NCBI GenBank assembly: GCA_964562575.1
Contig: CAZLTY010000130.1
Location: forward strand, 1-13,102
DNA length: 13,102 nucleotides
Source of the DNA: SG8-4 sp964562575
GTDB taxonomy: Bacteria; Planctomycetota; Phycisphaerae; Sedimentisphaerales; Anaerobacaceae
Reading direction: 5' to 3'
Made by a program: the position numbers and the translations under genes. A model generated the notes under the pieces. The model made no database searches and was not told the origin of the DNA. It saw nothing but the letters and a program-made list of their open reading frames with translations. This document shows positions 1 to 6,035 of the stretch, in pieces; the stretch's first letter is position 1, and each line of letters begins with the position of its first letter.

Positions 1-590
1 ACGCTGAACTGACGCGCCTTCATAATCGTCAAGGCAAGTGCATCTCCAACCGCCAGCATGCAGGTGGTGGAAACGCTCGGAGCAACGCCCAACGGGCAGG
101 CCTCGCTTATCTGACCCATGCACAGTATGACGTCGCTGTGTTTGCCCAGTGTCGAATCACTGTCGCCCGTTATCGATATCAACGTTATCTGCAACTGCTT
201 GAGAAGGTTGATCAACCGGGTGACTTCATCGGTTTCGCCGCCGTAGCTGAGGACTATCACCACGTCGTCCTCACGCAGTCTGCCCAGATCGCCGTGGACG
301 GCCTCGGCCGGATGAAGGAAATGACTCGGCGTGCCGGTCGAAGCAAGTGTGGCGCTTATCTTTTGCCCGATAATCCCCGCTTTGCCGATTCCGCTCACTA
401 TGCACGAGCCCGTGCAGCCGTAAATCATCTCGCACGCCCGGGCGAAAGACTCATTGACTATGGGTTTGACCGAAGTAATCGCATCGGCCTCAGCCTCGAT
501 TACCCGCCGCGCATATTCAAGGTCAAATGCCACGCACTTGCCCCCGGACTTCTGGGCTCTGGCGGGTGAACATCCACAATTGAGTTGCAT
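1..590 (-). CDS. kdsD: Arabinose-5-phosphate isomerase, KpsF/GutQ/KdsD family (partial, C-terminus beyond left edge)
   Basis: Translating the minus strand from the ATG at 590 gives 196 residues with no stop before the window edge. It reads as the SIS domain of the KpsF/GutQ family: SGIGKAG (66-72), ASTGTPS (83-89), FLHPAEAVHGDLG (91-103), LSYGGETDE (114-122) and EACPLGVAPSVSTT (163-176). Family members have about 320 residues with two C-terminal CBS domains, which here would lie off the window. The known reaction is ribulose-5-phosphate to arabinose-5-phosphate, the first step of Kdo synthesis for LPS or capsule, in the cytoplasm. The gene starts 17 bp after the ribonuclease stop codon on the same strand, so co-transcription is likely. 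No clear Shine-Dalgarno precedes the ATG; an in-frame GTG at 602 is an alternative start. The family call is firm, but KdsD versus a capsule-specific KpsF paralogue cannot be decided. Confidence 0.93.
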   Translation of the reverse strand, partial: MQLNCGCSPARAQKSGGKCVAFDLEYARRVIEAEADAITSVKPIVNESFARACEMIYGCTGSCIVSGIGKAGIIGQKISATLASTGTPSHFLHPAEAVHGDLGRLREDDVVIVLSYGGETDEVTRLINLLKQLQITLISITGDSDSTLGKHSDVILCMGQISEACPLGVAPSVSTTCMLAVGDALALTIMKARQFS

Positions 591-607
591 GTTGTCGGCC
601 ACAGTTT

Positions 608-2134
608 CTATAACTTAACCACGCTGCCTCTCTCGTTATAGCAGATCAGATCGTTCTTTTCCCCGGAGTAATCGGACGCGGCATGAATGAGTACCCGCTT
701 GTCGCTGTGCTCCTCGATCTGTGCGAGTGCCGCCCTTTTCATATTTTGGAGGTAGTCAGCGACTTCCGGTGAGACAAACAGTTCGATACGTTTTATCTGC
801 TCTTTCGACGCCGAGAGATTCAACAGGCGAATAATCTCGAGAGCCAGCGATTCATGGCTTTTGACAAAGCCCGATCCGGCGCAGTTTGGGCAGGCCAGGT
901 ATGTACTGGACTGCAGCGAGGGCCGCATTCTCTGGCGTGTCATTTCCACGACGCCGAATCTGCTTATGCTCAATACTCGCGCGCGAGCGCGGTCATCCTT
1001 GACGGCGGCCCGAAAAGCTCTTTCAACGTCTTTGCGGTGCTTGGCGCTACGCATATCGATGAAATCGCAGATAATCAGTCCGCCGAGATCTCGCAGTCGA
1101 AGCTGGCGGGCGATTTCCTTCGCCGCTTCTATGTTGCTTTCGTACGCAGTCTCCTCGGCATTTTCCTTCTTTCGGTACCGGCCACTGTTGACATCAATCG
1201 AGACCAGCGCCTCGGTTTGCTCGATTATGATCGAACCGCCACCCTTAAGATCTACCCTGCGGGACTGGACCTTGGCGATTTCACTCTCGATCTTGTATTT
1301 GTGGAACAGTGGGACTTTGCCGTCGTAATATGTCACTCTTCGTTTCACGCGCGGAGTAGCGATTGAGAAGAACTCCATGATCTTGCGCACCACGCTTTCC
1401 GAGTCACACACTATTTTGGCTATCTTACTGTTGAAAACATCCCTCAGCGCCCTGATAACCAGATCCGATTCCTGATAGAGCTCGCCCGGGGCGCCTTCGG
1501 TTTCTATGCGTTTTTCAATAGCTCTCCACAAGCGACTGAGGTACCTCAAATCATTCTGTATGTCCCTCTTCGAGGCCCCCTGTCCCGCCGTCCTGATGAT
1601 GAAGCCTCGCCCTTTCGGCGGCTCGATCTCCTCGAGAATCTGGCGCAGTCTTCTGCGCTCGTCCTCGTCTTCGATCTTGTGCGAGACGCCGTGCTTTCGC
1701 GTCCAGGGCATCATGACCAGGTACTTGCCCGGCAGAGCGACGTAGGTGCTGAGGGTCGCGCCCTTGGTCTTTATGCCTTCCTTTGTCACCTGCACGACGA
1801 TTTCCTTGCCTTTGCGAAGACAATCCTGAATGGGCGGCCGATCCTTGAGCGATTTGCGCCTGCCAATCGTCTCGACGTGCTTGCTGCCGGACCTGGAAAA
1901 GTAGCGGGGATGCAGGTCGCTTATGTGGAGAAAACCGTTTTTGCCGACGCCAAAGTCTATGAACGCCGCCTGTATGCCGGACTCGATGTTTACGACCTTC
2001 CCTTTATAGATATTGCCGACGTGCGTGCCCAGGCTGGCACGTTCGACGTACAGCTCTTCGAGGTAGCCTTTCTCGACGACTGCTACTCTGCACTCCTCGC
2101 TCTCAGCCACATTTATGAGCATCTCTCTTGGCAT
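608..2134 (-). CDS. rng: Ribonuclease E/G family endoribonuclease
   Basis: This encodes a cytoplasmic endoribonuclease of rRNA maturation and mRNA decay. Numbering from the GTG at 2140 (510 residues), the protein shows MLIN near the start, an S1 RNA-binding domain (about 38-130; GNIYKGKVVNIESGIQAAFI, then GFLHISDLH), the DNase I-like catalytic part with EALVSIDVNSGR (Asp316) and DLGGLIICDFIDM (Asp359), the two metal-binding aspartates of the family, and the zinc-link CPNC (Cys417, Cys420) followed by AGSGFVKS. There is no long disordered scaffold tail, so the length fits RNase G better than E. coli RNase E. I prefer the ATG at 2134: an AGGA lies 7 nt upstream of it, whereas the GTG at 2140 sits only 1 nt from that AGGA. 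The gene lies between a DUF2344 gene (about 34 bp upstream) and kdsD. A DUF2344-rng pairing is common in other bacteria, but the usual rplU-rpmA neighbours are absent. Confidence 0.95.
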   Translation of the reverse strand: MPREMLINVAESEECRVAVVEKGYLEELYVERASLGTHVGNIYKGKVVNIESGIQAAFIDFGVGKNGFLHISDLHPRYFSRSGSKHVETIGRRKSLKDRPPIQDCLRKGKEIVVQVTKEGIKTKGATLSTYVALPGKYLVMMPWTRKHGVSHKIEDEDERRRLRQILEEIEPPKGRGFIIRTAGQGASKRDIQNDLRYLSRLWRAIEKRIETEGAPGELYQESDLVIRALRDVFNSKIAKIVCDSESVVRKIMEFFSIATPRVKRRVTYYDGKVPLFHKYKIESEIAKVQSRRVDLKGGGSIIIEQTEALVSIDVNSGRYRKKENAEETAYESNIEAAKEIARQLRLRDLGGLIICDFIDMRSAKHRKDVERAFRAAVKDDRARARVLSISRFGVVEMTRQRMRPSLQSSTYLACPNCAGSGFVKSHESLALEIIRLLNLSASKEQIKRIELFVSPEVADYLQNMKRAALAQIEEHSDKRVLIHAASDYSGEKNDLICYNERGSVVKL

Positions 2135-2168
2135 TTTCACATCCTATATATTTAGACAAGTCCTAACA

Positions 2169-2819
2169 TCATGCATCTTGCCACCGCACGGCAGTCCGCC
2201 TGATGGGCGCCGCCAGCATGCTCTGATCCAACGCAAGCAGGCCCAGAACCTCGTCAACTCGTACCGAGCCGGCGGCCCTGATGCTGCACTCGACAATTAT
2301 ACCTTGCTCATCGGTCTCAATCGACGTTAAAAAGCCTCTGACGTCAATATTCTTGATTCTTGAACTCCTGGCGCCCGTTTGTCGCTGAAGATTGAGGCTT
2401 TCGCTGGCCAGCAAACGCTCAATTGTTGCTTTTAACTCGTCGTTGAGATATTCTCGGCGCAACGCCAGCGCGTATGTAGCCGAAAGGGGCTGATACGATG
2501 CACCGGGCCGAGCGACGTTTACCGAAATCAGCTCAATACCCTCGGGCAACTGCGCCGAAAGCTCCGCAGCCACCGCCGAATACAAGTGGCCGCCATCCTC
2601 TGTGCTCTTGTGTACCTTAAGGCAGAGCAGTTCGTCGTCGGACTCGACCCCTACGGGCCTGGGCAGCGGTAACGATAGCCTGGGGCGTGGATTGAAGCCC
2701 TGGCTGTATCGAATGTTTATTCGCCCTCGCACGCAGGCCCGCTGGAAGACTCTGAGCGTCTCGGCGTGCGAGAGGAACCTCAAAGCCCCCCCCACCCGGA
2801 ATTTTATCACGAGCGGCAA
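2169..2819 (-). CDS. DUF2344 / TIGR03936 family protein (radical SAM-associated)
   Basis: The 216-residue protein carries the family signature: IKFRVGGALRFLSHAET near the N-terminus (5-21) and YSQGFNPRPRLSLPLPRPVGVES (about 38-60). In many bacteria this domain is encoded next to, or fused with, a B12-binding radical SAM protein (TIGR03960) and sits upstream of rng. Here it is a stand-alone gene, first in the cluster, and no radical SAM gene lies in the window. The biochemical role is not established. The start is a TTG at 2819. The upstream in-frame stretch reaches a stop at about 2853-2855 without any ATG, and the family normally begins only a few residues before the R-x-RF/KF segment, so TTG fits; a GTG at 2810 is the alternative. 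There is no strong Shine-Dalgarno. Codons 9-12 contain a run of eight G. Confidence 0.88.
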   Translation of the reverse strand: MPLVIKFRVGGALRFLSHAETLRVFQRACVRGRINIRYSQGFNPRPRLSLPLPRPVGVESDDELLCLKVHKSTEDGGHLYSAVAAELSAQLPEGIELISVNVARPGASYQPLSATYALALRREYLNDELKATIERLLASESLNLQRQTGARSSRIKNIDVRGFLTSIETDEQGIIVECSIRAAGSVRVDEVLGLLALDQSMLAAPIRRTAVRWQDA

Positions 2820-2860
2820 AGTCTCGTTCGCAGCTAGAATGTGGCTGTGTCGTTAGAAAC

Positions 2861-2976
<116 letters not shown>

Positions 2977-3073
2977 TCTTACAGCATTATGCCCATCTTG
3001 CGGGCGAAAAACAAGCACTTTGTGCCGAACAGGCTGCAATCAGCGGAGATTAGGCGGCAAGGGCCCTGTTTGC

Positions 3074-3101
3074 TTGCCAACGGAGTCTGATCCGGTATAC
3101 T
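3074..3101 (+). promoter_or_regulatory. Sigma70-type promoter for the GH20-like gene
   Basis: TTGCCA (3074-3079, 5/6 to the -35 consensus) is separated by 16 bp from TATACT (3096-3101, 5/6 to the -10 consensus). Transcription would start near 3108 and leave a leader of roughly 115 nt before the ATG at 3224. The leader contains the hairpin GGCCTGGT-TGCG-ACC-A-AGGCC (3112-3132). Confidence 0.55.
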
Positions 3102-3111
3102 TGTTTGCAGT

Positions 3112-3132
3112 GGCCTGGTTGCGACCAAGGCC
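3112..3132 (+). other. Stem-loop in the 5' leader of the GH20-like gene
   Basis: GGCCTGGT pairs with ACC-A-AGGCC around a TGCG loop, giving an 8-bp stem with one bulged A. It would form at the very 5' end of the transcript from the predicted promoter. It could protect the mRNA; no known riboswitch is recognised. Confidence 0.35.
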
Positions 3133-3223
3133 GTCACGGTATGGACTAGGTGGTCTCGCCGCGGCAAGCAGCCTCAGAGGTTCAATGTACGTGAATTGAA
3201 GTTTGAGCAGAGGGCAGGGCATT

Positions 3224-4264
3224 ATGAAAATCAAATCTATTCTTTTGGCGGTGTTTGTTCTTTTATCGGTCTCCCAAGCACAGGACGGCGCAGGCGCATC
3301 ACCGGAGGCCGGCGGCAAAGAGCATTGGCGCGGGATCCACGTTGGTATTGGCAGCGGCAGGGCGGTAGGGCAGTTGACCGGCGTAGTCGGCGAGCTGTCC
3401 GGGCTCGGCATCAATGTGATAGTCGGCGAGATCAATTACGGGTACCAGTACAAATCGCATCCGGAGCTGGCCAGAGGTGGTGCAAGCGGCCCCGAGCAGA
3501 TCAAGAAACTTCTTGCCGAGTGCCGCAGACACAAGGTCAGGCTGATTCCGCAATTTCAATGTCTTGGACATCAGTCGTGGAGCAAGAGAACGGCACCACT
3601 GCTGACGGAGTATCCTCAATTCGATGAAACGCCGGGAAAGTATCCGAACAACGAGGGTATTTACTGTCGAAGCTGGTGTCCGCTGCATCCGCAGGTCAAC
3701 AAGATCATATTTGAACTTGTGGATGAGCTGATCGAGGTATTCGACGCGGACGCCATGCACGTGGGTCTGGACGAGGTGTTTCTGATCGGCGACGAGGATT
3801 GCCCTCGATGCAGGCGCAAAGGCAAGGCCGAACTTCTCGCCAGAGCCATCAATGACTATCACAGGCATCTGGTCGGCAAACACAAGATCGAAATGCTCAT
3901 GTGGGGTGACCGGCTGATCGATGCTTCAAAATACAATTACGGCAAGTGGGAAGCCAGCGCCAACGATACGGCGGGGGCGATCGATATGATTGGCAAAGAC
4001 ATTATAATCTGCGACTGGCATTACGAGCCGAGGAAGGCGTACGAATCGGTGCCGATGTTTCTTGAGAAAGGTTTTCGCGTCTGGCCCGCCAGTTGGAAGA
4101 AACCGGATGCCGCCAAAGCTCTTGTGGATTATTCCAAGAAACACGACAACGATCGCATGCTGGGACATCTGAGCACGACGTGGGGAGCGGTCGCGATAAA
4201 GGATTTGGCATCCTTTGAGCCGCTGAAATACGCCACGAAAAGCTTCAGCCAAGGTGTCGAGTGA
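3224..4264 (+). CDS. Secreted glycoside hydrolase family 20-like protein
   Basis: The 346-residue protein has a Sec signal peptide (MKIKSILLAVFVLLSVSQAQ, cleavage around 20-25), then a single catalytic TIM-barrel-like domain. The motif HVGLDE (His179, Asp183, Glu184) matches the HxGxDE signature of GH20 beta-N-acetylhexosaminidases, in which the Asp-Glu pair drives substrate-assisted catalysis. Supporting segments are LIPQFQCLGHQSW (108-119), MWGDR (226-230), a Trp near 265 and STTWG (317-321). CPRC at 193-196 just after the catalytic motif could bind metal. There is no GH20b N-terminal domain, so it is shorter than typical hexosaminidases, and the substrate is unknown; an N-acetylhexosamine glycan is the family expectation. 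I chose ATG 3224 over the in-frame TTG at 3203 because it starts the signal peptide directly and AGGG motifs lie 4-9 nt upstream. It stands alone on the plus strand and converges on the next gene. Confidence 0.82.
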   Translation: MKIKSILLAVFVLLSVSQAQDGAGASPEAGGKEHWRGIHVGIGSGRAVGQLTGVVGELSGLGINVIVGEINYGYQYKSHPELARGGASGPEQIKKLLAECRRHKVRLIPQFQCLGHQSWSKRTAPLLTEYPQFDETPGKYPNNEGIYCRSWCPLHPQVNKIIFELVDELIEVFDADAMHVGLDEVFLIGDEDCPRCRRKGKAELLARAINDYHRHLVGKHKIEMLMWGDRLIDASKYNYGKWEASANDTAGAIDMIGKDIIICDWHYEPRKAYESVPMFLEKGFRVWPASWKKPDAAKALVDYSKKHDNDRMLGHLSTTWGAVAIKDLASFEPLKYATKSFSQGVE

Positions 4265-4281
4265 CATCTGATCTTCTCGTC

Positions 4282-5220
4282 TCACGCTATCCAGGGGCGT
4301 TGCCTGTTGGCTGTCGCCGAGAGTACGTCTTTGGCGATGAGCACGTTCTCCCGGATCTGGAAGTCAAACATGCCTGCGCAGACAAAATCGGCTCCGTTCT
4401 CGAAGGCGTACTTGAAACCCTCTCTCGGATGTATAGCGCCGGCGGCCAGAACTTTGAAGGCAATCCAGGATTTTTTCACCGTCTTCATGAACCCGATAGT
4501 CCTTTCCGGTGTTATCGACCAGATGTTATCGTGATCGAGCAGGCTGCCGCTGTCGACGTTGAAGTCCACTCTTTCTTCCTTCGGCGTGGCGGACCAGTAA
4601 TTGCTGTGATGGAGAGTCTTCATGTAGAAGTCGGCGTCTATCCCTGCCTTCTCGGCTGCGATTGGCACCTCGATCGAATGGCCACCGATTCCGGCGACCA
4701 ATCCGTTTTGCTTGATGAATTCGACGGCTTTGCCGAGCTGGTCGACGCGGCCGGCCTTGACGAAACTATCCCCGACGCCGCCCTGGACGTAAGCGGCGAT
4801 TGCCCCGTTGTCGATTGCTCTTTTTATATTGGTCGTCAGGTCGGTTGCTTGTGGGTGGACCTGTGCAATCCACTGAATTGCCCCGCCCCTTTCCTTCCAG
4901 TACTTGTTGAGGTGCCGCGAGCCTCCGGATAGCATCGTATTTACCCCCATCTCCTCGCACAGTTCGAGCGTGTCCATGATTTTCTCATCCGAGGAGTAGG
5001 CCCTGAACAACTCGCGCAGATACGGCAAATCTCTGCTGTGGGACCATCCGCTGAATTGATTGCCGCCAATTATCAATCTGCTGATCCTGGCGTTGCCCAG
5101 CTTACCCGTCGGAAAATCGACGGCGGGGCTGGCAGCGGCTTTCGCTGCAACGAGTGCGCCGGCTGCGGAACTAACAAGAGATTTCTTAAACAACTCACGG
5201 CGGCTTAGATCTTTCGACAT
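4282..5220 (-). CDS. Tat-exported protein of unknown function, possibly a TIM-barrel (aldo/keto reductase-like) fold
   Basis: The protein has 312 residues when started at the ATG at 5220. That start is preceded by AAGGA with an 8-nt gap and begins MSKDLSRRELFKKSL, a twin-arginine signal (Arg7-Arg8) followed by an Ala-rich hydrophobic stretch to about residue 31. The mature part starts with KLGNARISRLIIGGNQFSG (40-58), reminiscent of aldo/keto reductase N-termini. It continues with alternating helix and strand segments (YVQGGVGDS about 144-152; VAGIGGHSIEVP about 175-186; TLHHSNYW about 202-209; AFKVLAAGAIHP about 243-254; GADFVCAGMFDFQI about 266-279), as expected for a barrel. I do not see the aldo/keto reductase Asp-Tyr-Lys-His tetrad, so enzyme class and substrate stay open. 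Tat export suggests folding, perhaps with a cofactor, before transport. It converges with the GH20-like gene with a 17-bp gap. Confidence 0.8.
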   Translation of the reverse strand: MSKDLSRRELFKKSLVSSAAGALVAAKAAASPAVDFPTGKLGNARISRLIIGGNQFSGWSHSRDLPYLRELFRAYSSDEKIMDTLELCEEMGVNTMLSGGSRHLNKYWKERGGAIQWIAQVHPQATDLTTNIKRAIDNGAIAAYVQGGVGDSFVKAGRVDQLGKAVEFIKQNGLVAGIGGHSIEVPIAAEKAGIDADFYMKTLHHSNYWSATPKEERVDFNVDSGSLLDHDNIWSITPERTIGFMKTVKKSWIAFKVLAAGAIHPREGFKYAFENGADFVCAGMFDFQIRENVLIAKDVLSATANRQRPWIA

Positions 5221-5243
5221 CTTCTTGGTCCTTTCAGTAGGGA

Positions 5244-5259
5244 TCCCGGCGTGCCGGGA
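5244..5259. repeat. Short GC palindrome, dispersed repeat copy 1
   Basis: TCCCGGC-GT-GCCGGGA is a perfect 7-bp inverted repeat. The surrounding 24 bp (5243-5266) match 6158-6181 inside the outer-membrane factor gene at 22 of 24 positions. Here it lies in the predicted 5' leader of the Tat-signal gene, between promoter and Shine-Dalgarno. Confidence 0.6.
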
Positions 5260-5279
5260 CCTCTGCCCTTTCAACGCTG

Positions 5280-5308
5280 AGAATAGCAGATTTGCCCGAA
5301 AAATGCAA
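5280..5308 (-). promoter_or_regulatory. Putative promoter for the Tat-signal gene
   Basis: On the minus strand an extended -10, TGC-TATTCT (hexamer at 5280-5285), lies 17 bp after TTGCAT (5303-5308; only TTG matches the -35 consensus). Transcription would start near 5274 and include the GC palindrome in the leader. The call rests mainly on the extended -10. Confidence 0.35.
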
Positions 5309-5434
5309 ATGCCCCTCAGATTGCTACAATCCGCACCAAACACACCCAGGGGCTGAAATGGCGAGGAATGCGGGGCGAACATGTGGAGTTCTTGCTCGGA
5401 TATGCCGACAAGACTTGTATCTTGTCGCTGGACG

Positions 5435-5443
5435 TGGTATAAT
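5435..5443 (+). promoter_or_regulatory. Extended -10 promoter of the metal-efflux locus
   Basis: TGG-TATAAT (5435-5443) is a perfect -10 hexamer with the TGn extension; the -35 at about 5415-5420 (TTGTAT) is weak. The -10 ends only 6 nt before the ATG at 5450, so the expected start of transcription falls on or next to the start codon. A weak -35 with a strong -10 would fit an activator-dependent promoter such as a metal sensor target, but no regulator gene or clear dyad operator is visible. Confidence 0.5.
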
Positions 5444-5449
5444 GGGACT

Positions 5450-5893
5450 ATGTTCGTGAATGCAACTGGGAAATACGTAGGTAGAGGATTTATCACTGTT
5501 CTGATTTGCCTCTCTCTGATTGGCAATTCCGTGTATGGAACCGTGCTGTGTTTTGGCGCCGACGGTCATATTGAATTCGAATCAGCCGTCCATACGCAGT
5601 GCATGGATCACGTTGATTCTCAATCCACAGATCATGGCCACCGTTCTTCCGAAGGCGGGCATGAGCATGACAAACACTGTCACAACGGCCAGTGTGTTGA
5701 TGTCCCGGTTTCCTTCGGCCTGGCCAAAATTTCGCAAACAGTGGAACAGTTGAATTTGGCATTTGCAGCCCCTGTTGCAGGCGTGATCGCCGCTGTCGAG
5801 CAGTCCGATTGTTCTGAACATCTTGCGACTTCAAACGCATTTGCTGTCACTTCCTACTTCATACCTCTGCGCACAGTTATTCTCCTGGCGTGA
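5450..5893 (+). CDS. Small His-rich exported protein of the metal-efflux operon
   Basis: The protein has 147 residues. A hydrophobic segment (about 13-33, GFITVLICLSLIGNSVYG) serves as signal peptide or anchor. It is followed by VLCFGADGHIEFES and a His/Cys/Asp-rich stretch with His48, 54, 62, 64, 71, 73, 76, 78 and Cys51, 77, 82, ending in CVDVPVSFG. Small exported proteins with a CFGxDGH segment, a His-rich middle and a CVDVP-like end are, to my recollection, often the first gene of CzcCBA/CusCBA-type operons in other bacteria; they have no firm function. A periplasmic metal-binding, buffering or sensing role is an inference from the ligands. I chose ATG 5450 because the signal peptide follows it and the -10 box lies just upstream, which excludes the longer ORF from 5381. 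No Shine-Dalgarno is present, so leaderless translation is possible. Confidence 0.75.
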   Translation: MFVNATGKYVGRGFITVLICLSLIGNSVYGTVLCFGADGHIEFESAVHTQCMDHVDSQSTDHGHRSSEGGHEHDKHCHNGQCVDVPVSFGLAKISQTVEQLNLAFAAPVAGVIAAVEQSDCSEHLATSNAFAVTSYFIPLRTVILLA

Positions 5894-5915
5894 TCAAATC
5901 CCGCTAACTCAGACT

Positions 5916-5970
5916 TTGGAATGAGGAATTGAGAGTTCTGCTCTTTTTGATTCTCAATTCCCAATTCTAA
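5916..5970. repeat. Imperfect inverted repeat between the His-rich gene and the outer-membrane factor gene
   Basis: GGAATTGAGA (5925-5934) and TCTCAATTCC (5952-5961) are perfect inverted repeats with a 17-nt loop. The outer extension gives 19-nt arms (5916-5934, 5952-5970) with 16 complementary positions. The stem is AT-rich and is not followed by a U-run, so it is not a typical terminator. It may modulate mRNA processing in the operon or be a dispersed repeat. Confidence 0.5.
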
Positions 5971-6035
5971 ATTTCCTCAGTATCCGCGTCGTTCGCAAGA
6001 GACCCGAATTAAGGATATGTTTTAGGATTTTTGAT

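Noticed and set aside
138..569. 143-codon plus-strand open frame at the left end
   Set aside because: The minus strand here encodes an unmistakable KpsF/KdsD SIS domain, so this frame is its shadow.
4261..4285. Bidirectional terminator between the convergent genes
   Set aside because: Only 17 bp separate the stops, and no GC-rich stem with a T-run on either strand was found there.
5221..5526. N-terminal extension of the Tat-signal protein up to 5526
   Set aside because: The twin-arginine signal and a good Shine-Dalgarno place the start at 5220; the extension overlaps the divergent promoter region and looks random.
5916..5970. Rho-independent terminator after the His-rich gene
   Set aside because: The stem is AT-rich, the loop is long, and no T-run follows the 3' arm; the next gene in the efflux operon follows on the same strand.
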